A model generated the notes under the pieces. It had not been told where the DNA came from, searched no databases, and saw nothing but the letters and a program-made list of their open reading frames with translations. A stretch of 64,000 bases of DNA from Dipteris shenzhenensis (Eukaryota > Polypodiophyta > Polypodiopsida > Gleicheniales). The DNA lies in NCBI GenBank assembly GCA_047967505.1, contig CM106538.1; one strand, 5' to 3'. The position numbers were made by a program, and so were the translations under genes. Position 1 is the stretch's first letter. Each line of letters opens with the position of its first letter. Below are positions 22,280-33,930 of this stretch, one piece after another.

Positions 22280-22580
22280 TTGGTAACTATGCAATCAAGT
22301 CAGATGGGGTACCTAGAGTTAGGGTCATTGTTGACGACCCTAACATATCTGATGAGCATACTATGCTTCATCGCGTGGATTGTTCCTTTTTTTGACAGAG
22401 TCAAAATTGCGGGCAGACAGGATCAGTGCAGGATTTGTAGGACCTATGGACACTTTGCTAGGGACTGCCCTCGAAAGAAGAAGAGAGTTACAAATTGTGG
22501 GCATACAGGATCAGTGCAGGATCTGTAGTACCTATGGACACTTTGCTAGGGACTGCCCTAGAAAGAAGCAGGTTTGTCTA
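22280..22580 (+). pseudogene. LINE ORF1 fragment with duplicated CCHC knuckle
   Basis: The plus strand reads PRVRVIVDDPN (different frame), then CRICRTYGHFARDC (22427-22468) and CRICSTYGHFARDC (22515-22556). The two knuckles come from an 88-bp tandem duplication, so the second is out of frame with the first. This is the C-terminal part of a plant LINE ORF1 nucleic acid chaperone. No RT follows. Confidence 0.7.
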
Positions 22581-22599
22581 TGGCTAATAAAAAGGTTCT

Positions 22600-23317
22600 C
22601 TCTTACTAGGAATGGTAGGGATTGATTGAATTCAAGTTGAAGTGGGATGGGATATGGTGGGTAACCAATCATAAACAGGCTTGTTGTTTCCCCAGTGATA
22701 GGCAAGATCGATCTGACATCCATTGCAGATAGCTAGCCGGAGATCTCAGAGAGGATCCTAAAGGTCTCTCAGTGTGTTTCAGGTTCAGCAGGGGATGTCG
22801 TGCGTGCTAAATGCCTGTGAGCATTTGCTTAGAGGAGACACAACATCTGCCAACAACAGTAGATCTACCACATGAGCAGAAGTCAATAACCAGAAGCAGG
22901 CAGGTGCTAACAATATCTGCAGACGTCAACAAGCAGCAGTAGGATGTCCACACAGGCAAGCAGCAAGTAGCCTGCACCTCTCACTCTTTTCTTCACGAAC
23001 GACCTTGGGTTGAGCCTGGACCAAATTTGATTTAACCAGCTATAACCTGTTGTCCCCTTCCTTAAGTGTGCCTCATAGATCACACTTGGCTTACCTCTGT
23101 CAACTGGAACCCCATGGGGCCAATGCTAAATTTTTTGTCAGCTAACCTAGCTACAATCACTATTAGTCGGCCGGTCGGCCAGACTGGGTCAACGTGGTAA
23201 AAAGTTTATCTTAAAAGGTCCACACCCTATTGATAGATTTCTTATTGACATTTAATTAGCTCCATCCATGTAGGAGCTGCTCCTAGGGTCCCAAAATTTT
23301 AGAGGTGGAGACCATGG
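22600..23317. other. No gene recognised
   Basis: No conserved frame. A CGGCCGGTCGGCCAGACTGG stretch near 23165-23190 resembles the palindrome of the neighbouring solo LTR. Confidence 0.4.
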
Positions 23318-23322
23318 TTATG
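23318..23322. repeat. Target duplication ttatg of the solo LTR
   Basis: ttatg here and at 24451-24455 flank the LTR exactly. Confidence 0.88.
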
Positions 23323-24450
23323 TGTTAGAAAATACCCAACAGAGGGTACACGCAGCGGAAGACTTATAGTAATGCCCAGGAGCTCACACAGTGTGGTGTG
23401 GGTGTGGAATCACAAACTTCTTTACTTATGTGCATACAATAGGTGTGCAGACTCATCAATAGACAATGAACCAACCAGATAGAGAAACCACCAAAATATA
23501 TATTTCCGTCCACAACTATGGACACAATACAAAAGAGACAGATCGAGAGTCCCACCAATGATGTGGTCCTCTGATCTTACCACAAGGTCCTTCTCCTATC
23601 TGCTGGCTATCTCTAGACTCGAGCCCGCGTGCTCCACCTCGAGCTTCTGTAGACTTTCCGTCCAGATCCCTTCCACCTTGCTGTCTTTGCACCAGCCTAG
23701 GTGGGCAGCACTTTGAACTAGGTCTGCAGCTCTACAGCTCTCTTGTCTCCTTCTGGATAGAGACCCACAAGTGGCTGATCTGCTGCTCCCTCTGCTCCCT
23801 GAACTGCTGCTCCAAGTGATGAGAAGTGAGGCCTCAAGGACCTCCTTTTATAGGGCCCCAAGGGCTGGTAAAAATACCGACCAGCCTGCAGCAGACTGGC
23901 CGACCAGTCTGTGGCTGGTCCAGCCCTATAAGGGCTCACAACCCAGGGCTTTTGGCCCAAACTTCCAGGGCCTTTGGCCCTCCATTCAAGGCAGGGGAAC
24001 CGCCTATATAAGGCATGCCTTCTGCCCACTGACAGCCACATTTGCTGCTCCACATCTGCGCCTGCACATCCTGCGCCTCTGCCAGGCCCTCTCCCAGTTC
24101 CGTACAGAGCCGTACACCGTGTAGATGTCAGCGCCATGTGCTCGCTTTTTATTCCGGGTTCCTTGTGTTGGCTACTGCTTCGCCTTTTGCTGCTGCAGAT
24201 CCATCCTAGCTCCAGGTACCCTCCATCTCTTTGATTCTTGCCCACAACAGCTCTAGATATGCTGCCCACATGACAGCCAAGATGCTGTCCATGTGGCAGC
24301 CCCATCTTATCACTCAATCCCTTTTGGCTCTTGTCCACATGACATCCAATCAGATGCCCATGTGACAGACACTCAAACCCTAGGTTCACCCCCCCCCCCC
24401 ATGCTCTCCTCATATGGGGGCTTACAGATGGGGAGGTGACCTTTCCAACA
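23323..24450 (-). mobile_element. Solo LTR, 1128 bp
   Basis: It starts TGTTAGAAAATACCC and ends CCTTTCCAACA on the plus strand and is flanked by a perfect 5-bp TSD (ttatg) with no internal region, as left by recombination between two LTRs. Orientation is from the minus-strand box CCTATAAAAGG (23845-23854). An 8-bp inverted repeat with a 4-base loop (23892-23911) lies 38 bp upstream of that box. A poly-C run (24389-24402) is unusual. A relative in the opposite orientation is at 29449-30278. Confidence 0.9.
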
Positions 24451-24455
24451 TTATG

Positions 24456-26440
24456 TGCATGACTGTTCCACATCAAGCATTGCTTAGCTAGAGCTATGCC
24501 ATTATATGACAGTTTGATCCCACCCAGTTCTTCAGCAAGCAGCCTTCAGCTTCTTTGTGCACTTGACACTTCCACACTCGGATATCATGAATAGGATTGG
24601 AGAGCTATTTACAAGAATGCTAGTCAATGGCTCAAATACATGTTGATAGGTGTCAGAACTTCTAGGGCCTTTACACCGAGAAGAATCTATCTTTCTTCTA
24701 TCACATAAATTTCTCAAACTGTCATGAGGCTTCTAATTCCAGATCTTCTAGAAGCTTCTATAAATATATAGAAAGGTCTAGAACTTTCATCCAGGCATAT
24801 GTGGGCTCTCGACCAATCCTGGTCCTCTATGGGCGTTCCCCACCAAGCACATGAACAAAACTAATGATAAAATAGAAACTTTGTCTTGTTGACCAAGGTC
24901 AAATTGAGTGAAGCTAAAATATTTCTCTTTATTTTCTTTGTATAAATTACAATTCTGTGACAGTTCCAATGAGATCTAGAAGAAGCTAGAATGGCATAAG
25001 GAAAGCAAGAGTGCTATGTTTCTGTCCCTGAGTTTTGGTTGACATACCTCATGGTAAGCCTTCCATAGGTGCAATTGGGTATGCAGAACCAAAACACAGT
25101 GCAGATAGCTACTAGAGGATTAATGAACCTCTGCCCTCGTAGGGTGACATGTGGGAAAAGCCCCCCTGGGGGACCTTTTGGGTGCTCTGAGAGACAGTGA
25201 ATGCTTGGACGGGGATTGGGGACTTCTGCACCTGAGCATATGTAGCATGTGTGTTGCTCTCTTGGGGCTCTAATATGGGATTGGAGCTGTCTAACAGCTG
25301 CCCGCAGCTGACACATGGCAGCTGCCCTGATCTGGGCAGGTTGGACTGTGGGCTGTCCTGTTTAGAGCGATCTGTTGTGCAAAGTATACCGAATTGGCTT
25401 GGCCTTCTTGATCTTGCAACATATCAGGGTCATCTTCTGATGCATATACGCCAACCATCTGACTGCCATATGGAAATAGGCTCACAATCAGGTATTGCCA
25501 GTAGAATTAGAAGAGAGAGTGAATATCTGATCTAGACTTGAAATCTACATCTAAGCTGCTTCACATTGCACAATCTCAGCTTTGAACAAATGTGCGGCCA
25601 TGTTTTCTTTAAAATATCCTTGAACTTACACTCAAACAAATTTTATTGAAAAGAAAATATCTCAATGAAGATCCAGGTAATGCTCTGAAATGGAAAATTT
25701 GCCACGTTTGCCTATAAGATTCTCTATTGAAATCCTATACTTGTTTACTATGTTTACTACTGTATATGACAGATCTTTGGTGTATTGAAGCTGGCTTCCA
25801 ACTGAAAACCTTCGTTTCTGTCCTGTGTGCAGGTCCGAAGGGGCGCTGTAATGTCTGCCAGTAGAATTTTCAAAGGTGTTGGAAGTCTTCTTTCAGTGAC
25901 AGAGTAATGCTTTCTATACAAAATCCCCACTCGCGCCCCCCGCCCCCCCCTTGTGTTCAAATGAGTTGTCACCTTATACACATGTATTTTGTCATCTGAT
26001 GGTCTAAACTATTACCTTGATGGAAGTTCTGAGTGAGCCATCTATTTTGCTTAGTATCAAGGATGAGTCAGATGGTCTCAGTTACATCCTAAATTACATG
26101 TGGCATGAGAGGTATGGGGACTGACAACTTCAAATTATCAGATGATGCTTTTTTCCTGTGTTTGTGCAGTTCGAAGCTGCCAATACAGCAGATGTAAGAA
26201 GTTTAACTAGTAGATCGCATAAAAAGGAGAGACGTTTCTGTGGGGCTGCTCTAGAAGATTCAGTGCAGAAGCACTGGTCTCCAAGAGAATAAATGTTTTA
26301 GGAGAATGGATGCAAGCATCAGAGAAAGAGAGGTTGACTTCTCCTGTGCCACTTAACTCCATCTTGCAGATTGTACTGAGAGAGATGCCAGAGATGACCT
26401 CACATGCTGAATTAAAAGGGAAAATAAAATAATCCTCAGC
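24456..26440. other. Unassigned intron DNA
   Basis: No family motif on either strand. A C-run (25935-25950) and scattered short frames are the only structure. Confidence 0.4.
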
Positions 26441-27155
26441 TTCCCTAGGGCCTGTAAAATGCATGAAAGGGGATTTGCCCCTACCACCATTTGTAGTAGA
26501 TCTACAAGAAAAAGCTGTCGCCATGCTCAATTTCAACATGACAGGAATTTGGCCCTGCCACCCCTGACTAAGCATTTGTAGTTGATATGTAAGGAAAAGC
26601 TATCACCAGGTTCAGCTTCATACATTTCTAGTGTGGCTAAATAAGGAGTGATTACTTCTCAATATTATAGGTTCTTGTGGCTTTGCATGAGTAAGAGTGC
26701 TTTATCTCTCTTTAAGGCTCTTTCAGCTTTGTACATGTAAGGAGTAAGAGTGCTTTATCTCTCCTTAATGCTCTTTCATCTTTGTACATGTAAGAGTGCT
26801 TTTAGCTCCATTCTATTAATAATATTATGCCTTTGAAAGAGCTATAAATCAAGAAAAGTAATGAAATAGTTGCTGCATCTTTAGGATCTGGGCATTGGTT
26901 TGTTAAGAATCATCTAGCGAAAATTTAAAAATCAAATTGGAGAGCTTCAATGACCAGTTTTATTCTAATCTTAGGTTTGTACCAGGATTAGGTCAGTGTA
27001 CTATGATGCAACATGTTGTCTCTTGTTGGTGATTATTTTGTTGCAATAAATGGCTTAACATCTCTCTCTCTCTCTTTCTCTTTGATGCAACATGTTTTTA
27101 TTGTGCCCTTGTCTCTTGTTGGTGTTCTTTTGTTGCAATAAATGGCTTAACATAG
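26440..27155. repeat. Cluster of small tandem duplications
   Basis: Three separate diverged duplications occur. Around 26470-26625 a unit with 'catttgtagt..atctaca.g.aaaagct' is repeated. At 26691-26800 gtaagagtgcttt begins three units of about 50 bp. At 27004-27153 gatgcaacatgtt...gcaataaatggcttaaca is repeated, separated by a (TC)n run. Confidence 0.85.
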
Positions 27156-27500
27156 ATGGCTAGCCCTGACTTCATCTATGGCATTGGAGGTAGAGGGGGA
27201 TCTGAGGAGGTGGTATGCTTGGACACGCAGTTAAATGGTTTGCATGCTTGGGACCACAAGTGGATAGACTGTCATAGTTTCAGTATAGCCTTGAGGCTCC
27301 ATCCATTCCGCTCCCTTGTTAGGAGGTGAGCTAGGTCATCAGAGAGGATCTCTTGTAGCTCCACGCACACTGCACCTTGTTAGCACCTACTGAGCTTTCG
27401 GTTAAACTCAGCTTCTACAGAGATCACTGCTTACGGATCTCAGAGGAGGGGTTTACCGAGCCACCGGGTTGCACCCAGATTCATCTCCCACATGCACTGA
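27155..27500 (+). other. Probable LINE sequence, no frame
   Basis: This stretch precedes the LINE C-terminal segment with no stop-free reading. It is likely LINE ORF2 decay, by position only. Confidence 0.3.
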
Positions 27501-28352
27501 GGATCTCGATTGGTAAATTCTGAGTATCTTCACATAGGCTACGTGTTCAGATAGGACGGGCAAAGGGCATCCCATGTGAGAGATGGATCTGTACTTTATC
27601 TGATATGCAGGAGACCAAGACAGATATCACTTTGCATTTAGATGCCCTGTACTACGAGATACATGGACGACATCATTGTCTTTTTAGTAGCAGTTTTGGC
27701 TCACTCAGAGCACTCCTTGCACATCCTGATCAACAGCATGTGGCCACTTTCCTTCTTGAGGCCCAGAGACATAGAGAGGCAGCTCATATGAACATAGAGG
27801 AGAACACAAGAGGGACCGGCTGATCTAAGCCAGAGCGCGATCCCAGATTTTTTCTCCGGTGACCCGAGCCAAGGACAGTAGGGGACCAGAAAGAGCAAAG
27901 AGCCGGAGTGCATGACTCGACAGATCCGACCCTGGTGGACCATCACATGAGGACTGCAGACATACTCGAGTGATGATGGCACTTGTTAGACAATGGGCTG
28001 GCTTACAGGGAAGGGAGGAGGGATGGACTTGGACATGCCAAGCTTCAGCAGTGATACTTTCTTCCTTGACGTCAACCCTCACGAGGTCCTCTTCAGTTGT
28101 CCGATAGAGTCGGTTCCCAGTGACAACATACATAGGTCCAACCGCTCTGATAAACAACTGTCCAATTGGTAGGCGGCCAAGGGCTCCCTCTCGGTGTTTC
28201 CCTTTTGGATTTCTCTCGCAGTGAGAGCATGATGTATTACTTTTGTCTCATCACAGACATCAGCCTTGGGTATGGGTGCCCGTTCAGTGGCCCTACCCTT
28301 AGCTTTCATTGTATCTAGGTTTTTCCTTGTCTTGTAGACCCTTTGGTCTAAT

Positions 28353-28355
<3 letters not shown>
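27500..28355 (+). mobile_element. LINE 3' end (ORF2 C-terminus and 3' UTR)
   Basis: The frame at 27605-27823 gives ALYYEIHGRHHCLF, which follows a degenerate Cys-rich zf-RVT region; a homologous CPVYYEIRGHFYCLF occurs on the minus strand near 31215-31260. The 3' end runs to ctaataaactctctct, where the TAATAAA signal merges with a CT microsatellite, a common LINE tail. Confidence 0.6.
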
Positions 28356-28389
<34 letters not shown>

Positions 28390-28415
28390 ATACATATGTA
28401 TATATGTATATGTAC

Positions 28416-28465
<50 letters not shown>
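28356..28465. repeat. (CT)16, TA-rich and (TG)21 microsatellites
   Basis: A CT run (28356-28387), an alternating TATA/TGTA stretch and a TG run (28423-28465) follow the LINE 3' end. Confidence 0.95.
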
Positions 28466-28467
<2 letters not shown>

Positions 28468-28469
28468 AC

Positions 28470-29448
28470 ATTTTGAGAAGACTCCTTATGATATAGAATA
28501 CTGAGATTTTCAACATCTGCTAGGGGTAGACTTTCTAATCAAGGCTGCCCATTGAAGTCTTTAACATGTTTTGAAGTAGCCTCTTGTTAGGGAGAGACAT
28601 ATGAGATGGGCTTATAGTCTTTCCATTCCAAGACTATGTACTCTTAACATCGTTTATAATATAACTTCAAAGGGTTTTAGATGAAACTCTCGGAAAAGAG
28701 TTCACCATTTCTCATTTAAGATCCTAATCTTTGGAAGTCATAGATTGAGGGAAGGAGGCCATCAGAAAACTGTGGATGCAAACACTCCTGACCCAAGAGA
28801 TGATAAGTAAGGGTCACGTAGACAGCCCCCAAGAGGAAACCATCTTTTCAGCAAAGGGCACCCTGGCCATGGCCCCCCTTGATGGCAGCCTTCCAGGTCA
28901 GCACCCCCCCCCCCCCGGGCCGCGCCTGGGGAGAGAAAAAAACTCTTCCTCCTTTGTTTACAACACCACCTAAAACCGCTTCTATGACCCTCCTACAGTC
29001 CCACGAGAGCCTAACTGCATGTATGGCCCCCCTTGCCAAACATACCCATGCAGCCTGACATAAAGAGGCCATTGCATGTGGAATCCCACCCCCTTGACAG
29101 GCTACCACATGTGCAAATCGATTCCCACCCATCCTTTTGCTTCCACCTTGCATGCTTGTCATTGCTTGCCCATGCCTCCTTTGCTGCCTATTGACTCTCC
29201 ATTGTACACCCCAATCATGCTAATTTCCAAGAATGCTCTTCGCCATTATATAGTAAAGACAAGTGGACTGTAATCACATCCTACAAGCTACCCTCAACAC
29301 GGCATTTATTCCCATGCCTGGTTGCTCCATTCTATTTGAAGTTCTTTAACCCATTAACTTTGCTGTCCAACATTTATCCAAAATTCACATATTAACAACC
29401 CTCAAATTAAGAGATGGATCCCGCACACGTTAATCTGGGAGTGTGGTC
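28470..29448. other. Unassigned intron DNA
   Basis: No conserved frame. A 12-base C run with following GGGCC lies at about 28905-28920. Confidence 0.4.
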
Positions 29449-30278
29449 TGTTGGAAAGGTCACCTCCCCATCTGTAAGCCCCCAAATGAGGAGAGCGTGG
29501 GGGAGGGAGACCTAGGACAATGGGCAACGCCTCACAGCAAACCAGAGCTTCAGAGGGTGCATCAAAGGAGCTGATGCGCAGGAGAGATGGCAGGGCATCA
29601 AGCCTTTGGATCTGGCCTGGCACGAGGCGATGGAAGAGCAGCAAAGAAGTGAGGGAATAGGGCAGCCCTTTGGTGGGGCATAAATCATCCAGCAGGTCAG
29701 CCATCAGAGGAGCAGCAGGAGCAGCTGTACACACACGCTCAGGCCTACATCCAGGAGGGGGGTCTAAGAGTTGCTGCATAGTCCAGACTGAGCTCATCAA
29801 GGGCTGGACCTTGGCTGTCTTCTAGGGCAGCAAGGAGCTGAGATCTTTGGACGGAGAGTCTACATACGATTGAGGTGGAGCACGCAGGCACCAGTCAAGT
29901 CGACCTCGGAGGTGGGGGGTTGGTTTTAGTCATTAGGCCAAGTCAACGAGTGTTGTGGTAGAAGTTGCAAATGCTTATAGATATTGGGCAGATAGTAGAA
30001 GTACGTGGTGGTAAGATGAGGACCACGCTTTGGTGGAACTTTGGATCTATCTCTCTTTGTATTATGTCTATAATTTTGGATGGAAATATATATTCTTTTG
30101 GTAGCTTCTATATTTGGCTAGATCATTGTCTATTGATGAGTCTGCACATCTATTTGAAGCACATAAGTTTAAGAAGTTTGTGATTCCACTCACCACACAC
30201 ACTGTGTGAGCTCCTAGCTATTCTATCAGCCTTCCGCTATGTGTACCCTTTGTTGGTTGATTTCTACTATGGTTAACA
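29449..30278 (+). repeat. LTR-like repeat related to the solo LTR
   Basis: It begins TGTTGGAAAGGTCACC, the same end as the solo LTR at 23323-24450 but inverted, and ends around TATGGTTAACA. The 3' 250 bp (ggatggaaatatatattc...gtgtaccct) match the other copy. The copy is about 300 bp shorter and has no target duplication. The two could fold back on each other in a transcript across 6 kb. Confidence 0.7.
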
Positions 30279-30488
30279 ATCAAAACCCACACAGCCTCCA
30301 AAAAGACACAAGCTCCCACTTCTGGAAGATTCCAAGTATAGGTTGCTCGTTTTGCATTTAGTGAAGCTTTCAGACTTGGAACGTTTCCCCCCCCTTCTAT
30401 TAGGTATGAAAGTAACAACCGAAAGGCATAGATACATCATGAAGAGCATTAAAAATATGCCACTCAAAAAGTGTGAGAGTGCACGTGC

Positions 30489-30532
30489 ACACACACACAC
30501 ACATATATGTATTTATATGGATATGTGTGTGC

Positions 30533-30566
<34 letters not shown>
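30489..30566. repeat. (CA)n and (AG)14 microsatellites
   Basis: CA run at 30489-30503 and AG run at 30539-30566 separated by a TATG-rich spacer. Confidence 0.95.
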
Positions 30567-30572
<6 letters not shown>

Positions 30573-30739
30573 AGTCTTCGGAAGATCGATGGGTCTATGA
30601 GACTATGAAATCCTAGTACAAACGAGCTGTGAGGGTGGAGCTACTAAATGAGCATCCACACCAATGCAGAATGCAAAAAATGCAAAATGATAGTACTAAG
30701 TACAACATAGTCATTCAGTGGTCGACTAGATATCAATCT

Positions 30740-30763
30740 CATCATCATCATCATCATCATCAT
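30740..30763. repeat. (CAT)8 microsatellite
   Basis: Eight CAT units. On the minus strand this is a GAT run after the LINE coding end and may be part of its 3' tail. Confidence 0.95.
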
Positions 30764-32095
30764 GACGTCAGGGTGGATGAGGCAATGGAGGCATGAAATC
30801 GGCAATAGAGTGCTGTCGGCTGCTCATAGGTGTAACCCTATGACGTCTTGTGGTCATAGCTCTGCGCCTAACAAGGGCTACAGTAACCCTTGTCGGCCGG
30901 GCACCGACTCTGAACATAGACGAGATATCCCCAAGTGTAATTTGCGTGCCAACCTTCTGTTTGAGCTGTCGAGTCACTGGCTTTGGGTCACGATCATGTT
31001 GAGGTCTCGTATTGTGGGGGTCTGTGTGATCTGGCTGGAAGAACTCCGTGATAGGGCTCTGAGAGGGATCTGCCAAGGAAGAAGTTTGCTATTGTCTCCG
31101 CGATTGAAGTAGCCTCTGGCGGTGCTTGACTGCCTCATGAATGAAAGCCGCCAAGCATCTCTGGTCTAGATAAGAAAGGAATCGGGACAAAACCCCATAG
31201 CTATATCTGAAGAGGCAGTAGAAATGCCCTCGGATCTCATAGTAAACAGGACACTTGAAGATGAAGTGCTCCTCCGTCTCAACCTCTTGTATGTCACATA
31301 ATGTGCATATATGCCTCTCCCTGGTAGGCCCTCTACTTTGCTGCTCTCGATATGAAGTCTATGTGAAGAGACCCAAAACTGCCCATTTGAGATCCTGAGT
31401 GAGTGGGGTAGGTGGATCTGCGTGTATCGTGGTGGGTCAATGAAACCCTTCTATGTGATATGCAAGCAGTGATTCTTGTAGAAGCTGAGCTTGATCGCTC
31501 GGTCCCAGCTAGGTCCAGAATGTGTGTAGCCGTAAGAGATCCTCATGGATGACGTAATTGACCTCGTGTGACAGGAGGGAAGAAAACGAAGCGTCCATAC
31601 TGTACTGGAAGGGAGGGAGTCTATCCATGTGGAGACCCATTCGCTCAAACCATCTCTCTATGCGTGCATACCAGCATCTCTGGTCACCCCCTGCTGATGG
31701 AGCGTTCTTACCCTTTCCAACCGTTAGCTCTAAAGGTGTTAGCTGGTCAGATCCAGGTCGACGAAGCTTGGGAACCGGATCTTCAGTACTCGGACGATGA
31801 AGAACAGAGACTTTTCTCGGTGATTGAAAGAGGCTTTTCCACAGTCAGATGAACTAAAAAACATTTTTTTGGTTGTGGCCTTGTACACCCCCGAAGAAAG
31901 CACAATGCTAGCTATGGTAGTCTGCTACGTCCAGAAGTGTAATCCTCGTACTCCTGGACTCGATATAGATACGTGATGACCTTAAATGCCACATCTACGT
32001 GTAATGGGGATGACCCAAACTCAGCCTGAATGATCTGGTGAGGAACGCATGGACTACCGCGAATCATCCGCGATAGGATGAGATTTTGTAGCCGC
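30764..32095 (-). mobile_element. LINE ORF2 C-terminal relic
   Basis: On the minus strand, RT thumb-like sequence (MIRGSPCVPHQIIQAEFG, 32060-32000) is followed downstream by a Cys/His motif (HICTLCDIQEVETEEHF) near 31300 and CPVYYEIRGHFYCLF. Then comes a proline/arginine-rich tail (frame 31076-30768). This is the zf-RVT end of a plant LINE. Several stops interrupt it. It abuts a plus-strand gypsy at about 32100. Confidence 0.65.
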
Positions 32096-32109
32096 TCCAT
32101 GATCAACTT

Positions 32110-32709
32110 ATGGAGGGCAATTGGCATGATTATTATACACTCAAGGAGGGATTTATGATGATGCATGGAAAGCTGTGTGTAATGCAGCCATTGAGGCATA
32201 AGGTGCTCACTGAAAGTCATGCTCCACCGTATGTAGGGCATAGGGGTATTGAGGCTACAATCAAAGCAGTGGAGCACTACTTTTATTGGCCTTCTCTACG
32301 GAAGGATGTTGAAGCTTATGTCAGGACATGCATCACTTGTCAAAAGGTGAAGTATGACAGGCAGAAACAGCCCGGTTTACTTCAGCCTTTGCCTATACCA
32401 GATAGACCCATCGCTATGGATTTTGTTTTTGATCTCCCTCGCACTCCTTCTGGTCATGATGGCATACGGACTATAACTTGCAGATTTAGCAAGATGGCTG
32501 ACTTCATTCTAGTAAGGAAGAAGATTACAGCCGAGCAAATGGCAAATGAATTCTTGAAGTTTGTTTTCAAGTATCATGGGATGCTTGAGTCTATCGTGAG
32601 CGATAGAGATCCACGGATGACCAGCATGTTCTGGAGAGGTTTGTTTGATAACATGGGTACCTCATTGCTGTTTTCATCTTCTTATCACCCTTGTCTAATG
32701 GCCAATTAG
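32110..32709 (+). pseudogene. Gypsy integrase, finger and core
   Basis: The 199-codon frame has the H2C2 finger (His 37, His 44, Cys 74, Cys 77), catalytic Asp in MDFVFDLP (about residue 104) and Asp in VSDRDPRMTSMFW (about 165). The third acidic residue is lost: the frame stops just after SYHPCLMAN, where the HPQ-D-GQTE motif should be. Confidence 0.88.
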
Positions 32710-32783
32710 AAGAGGCAAATTCTACAGCTTTGGATTTGCTGCGTTGTTATGTGTCTGAGCACACAGCAAAGTGGGAACAATAG

Positions 32784-33480
32784 TTGCCGCCATTGATTGA
32801 GTATGCATACAACAATGCATTGCACTCTTCCACGGGTAAGGCACCCTTTGAAATAGTGGAAGGAGCGAGAAAGGTTTCTCCTATTTTGCATACAAAAGAG
32901 AAGATATTTGTGGCAGATGAGTATGTGGAAGACTTGCGGACAGCGTATGAAAAGGTTAAGTATGCCCTCCAACGCAGTCAGGATAAGTAGAAAAGAGCTG
33001 CAGATAAGCATCGCAGGAACTTGGTCTTCACAGAAGGTGATTGGGTGTTGCTGCGTTTTCTTAAGGCATGCCTTAGGAGCAAGAAAGGGAAGGTAAAGTT
33101 GTACACCAAGCTGAATATGAGGTACTACAGCCCCTTTCAAGTTCTTGAGAAGATCAATGAGGTAGCTTATAGGCTGAAGTTACCTGAGTAGTGGACCATC
33201 CACAATGCTTTCCATGTTAGCTTGTTGAAGCCTTTTCATGGAGAAGTGTGCCACAGGATATGCTAGTTGAAGGGCAACCTGGAGTTGATGAGCAAGATGA
33301 GGTCTTGATTCTTGAGTAGATTGTGGCACATAAGAATCGGAAGGTTAATGGGAGAGTTGCCAGACGTTATGGAGTGGAGTGCAAGAATTATCCTGCAAAC
33401 AATGCGATTTGGATGGAAGAGAATGAATTGGTAGATTCACCATAGGTTTTACAGCTCTACCTTGAGGCATTTGGTCTCTA
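32784..33480 (+). pseudogene. Gypsy integrase C-terminus and degraded chromodomain
   Basis: The frame at 32784 (EYAYNNALHSSTGKAPFEI) continues the core; then KHRRNLVFTEGDWVLLRF and a YYSPFQVLEKI stretch mark the GPF/Y module. An AHKNRK...NAIWMEE tract near 33330-33420 is a chromodomain-like remnant. Several stops break it. Confidence 0.8.
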
Positions 33481-33561
33481 GCCTACTGCAGTAGCGGCTC
33501 ATTCCGGCTCAGCAGAGCAGAGGTCTGGAGCATTACTGGATGCTCATGGGGGGAGTTGCAT

Positions 33562-33566
33562 CTGTG
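33562..33566. repeat. Aged target duplication of copia copy 2
   Basis: ctgtg here and ctctg at 39096-39100 differ at one base. Confidence 0.7.
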
Positions 33567-33918
33567 TGTTGAGATATCGAGCTCCACTCATGATATGCCA
33601 GGGTGACCATTGTGCATTTATGTCACCGACTTGTTAGCTGCAGATGCGGTTGGTACACCGTCCATGAATAATAGCTGGATGACAGCTATCCTTATATACT
33701 CTAGTTCGTGGCTCAGTTAGTATGCCACCTTAGTTAGCTGAGTTTGGTTTGAGACCCACATATAGGGTTCTTTTATTTCTTTGTACTAGAGTTCTTTTGG
33801 CGTTCACAACTATGAAGAGGAAAACTGTTTTCAGCCTCCACCTTTGTGTGTATTTCCCCATTGTGTATGTGAGAAAGCCGCAAGTGAGACTCCTTCCTTC
33901 TCTCCCACTATCTTCACA
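33567..33918 (+). repeat. 5' LTR of copia copy 2
   Basis: 352 bp, TGTTGAGATATCGAGC...CTATCTTCACA. The promoter would lie here, but no TATA box could be singled out with certainty. Confidence 0.95.
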
Positions 33919-33930
33919 TGGTATCAGAGT
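33919..33930 (+). other. Primer binding site of copia copy 2
   Basis: TGGTATCAGAGT, directly after the LTR. One base differs from the canonical TGGTATCAGAGC. Confidence 0.92.

Larger units (their letters stand above)
32100..33566 (+). mobile_element. Ty3-gypsy 3' half, left part (interrupted by copia copy 2)
   Basis: An integrase with H2C2 finger and core, a GPF/Y-type region and a degraded chromodomain run to the copia insertion at 33567. The element resumes at 39096 and reaches a polypurine tract and LTR start at 39412. Protease, RT and RNase H are absent; the left boundary abuts the LINE relic. Confidence 0.85.

Noticed and set aside
23718-24476. 252-codon minus-strand frame
   Set aside because: It lies inside the solo LTR, runs over its border and has no conserved motif.
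29402-29800. 132-codon minus-strand frame
   Set aside because: It covers LTR sequence in the antisense direction and shows no domain.
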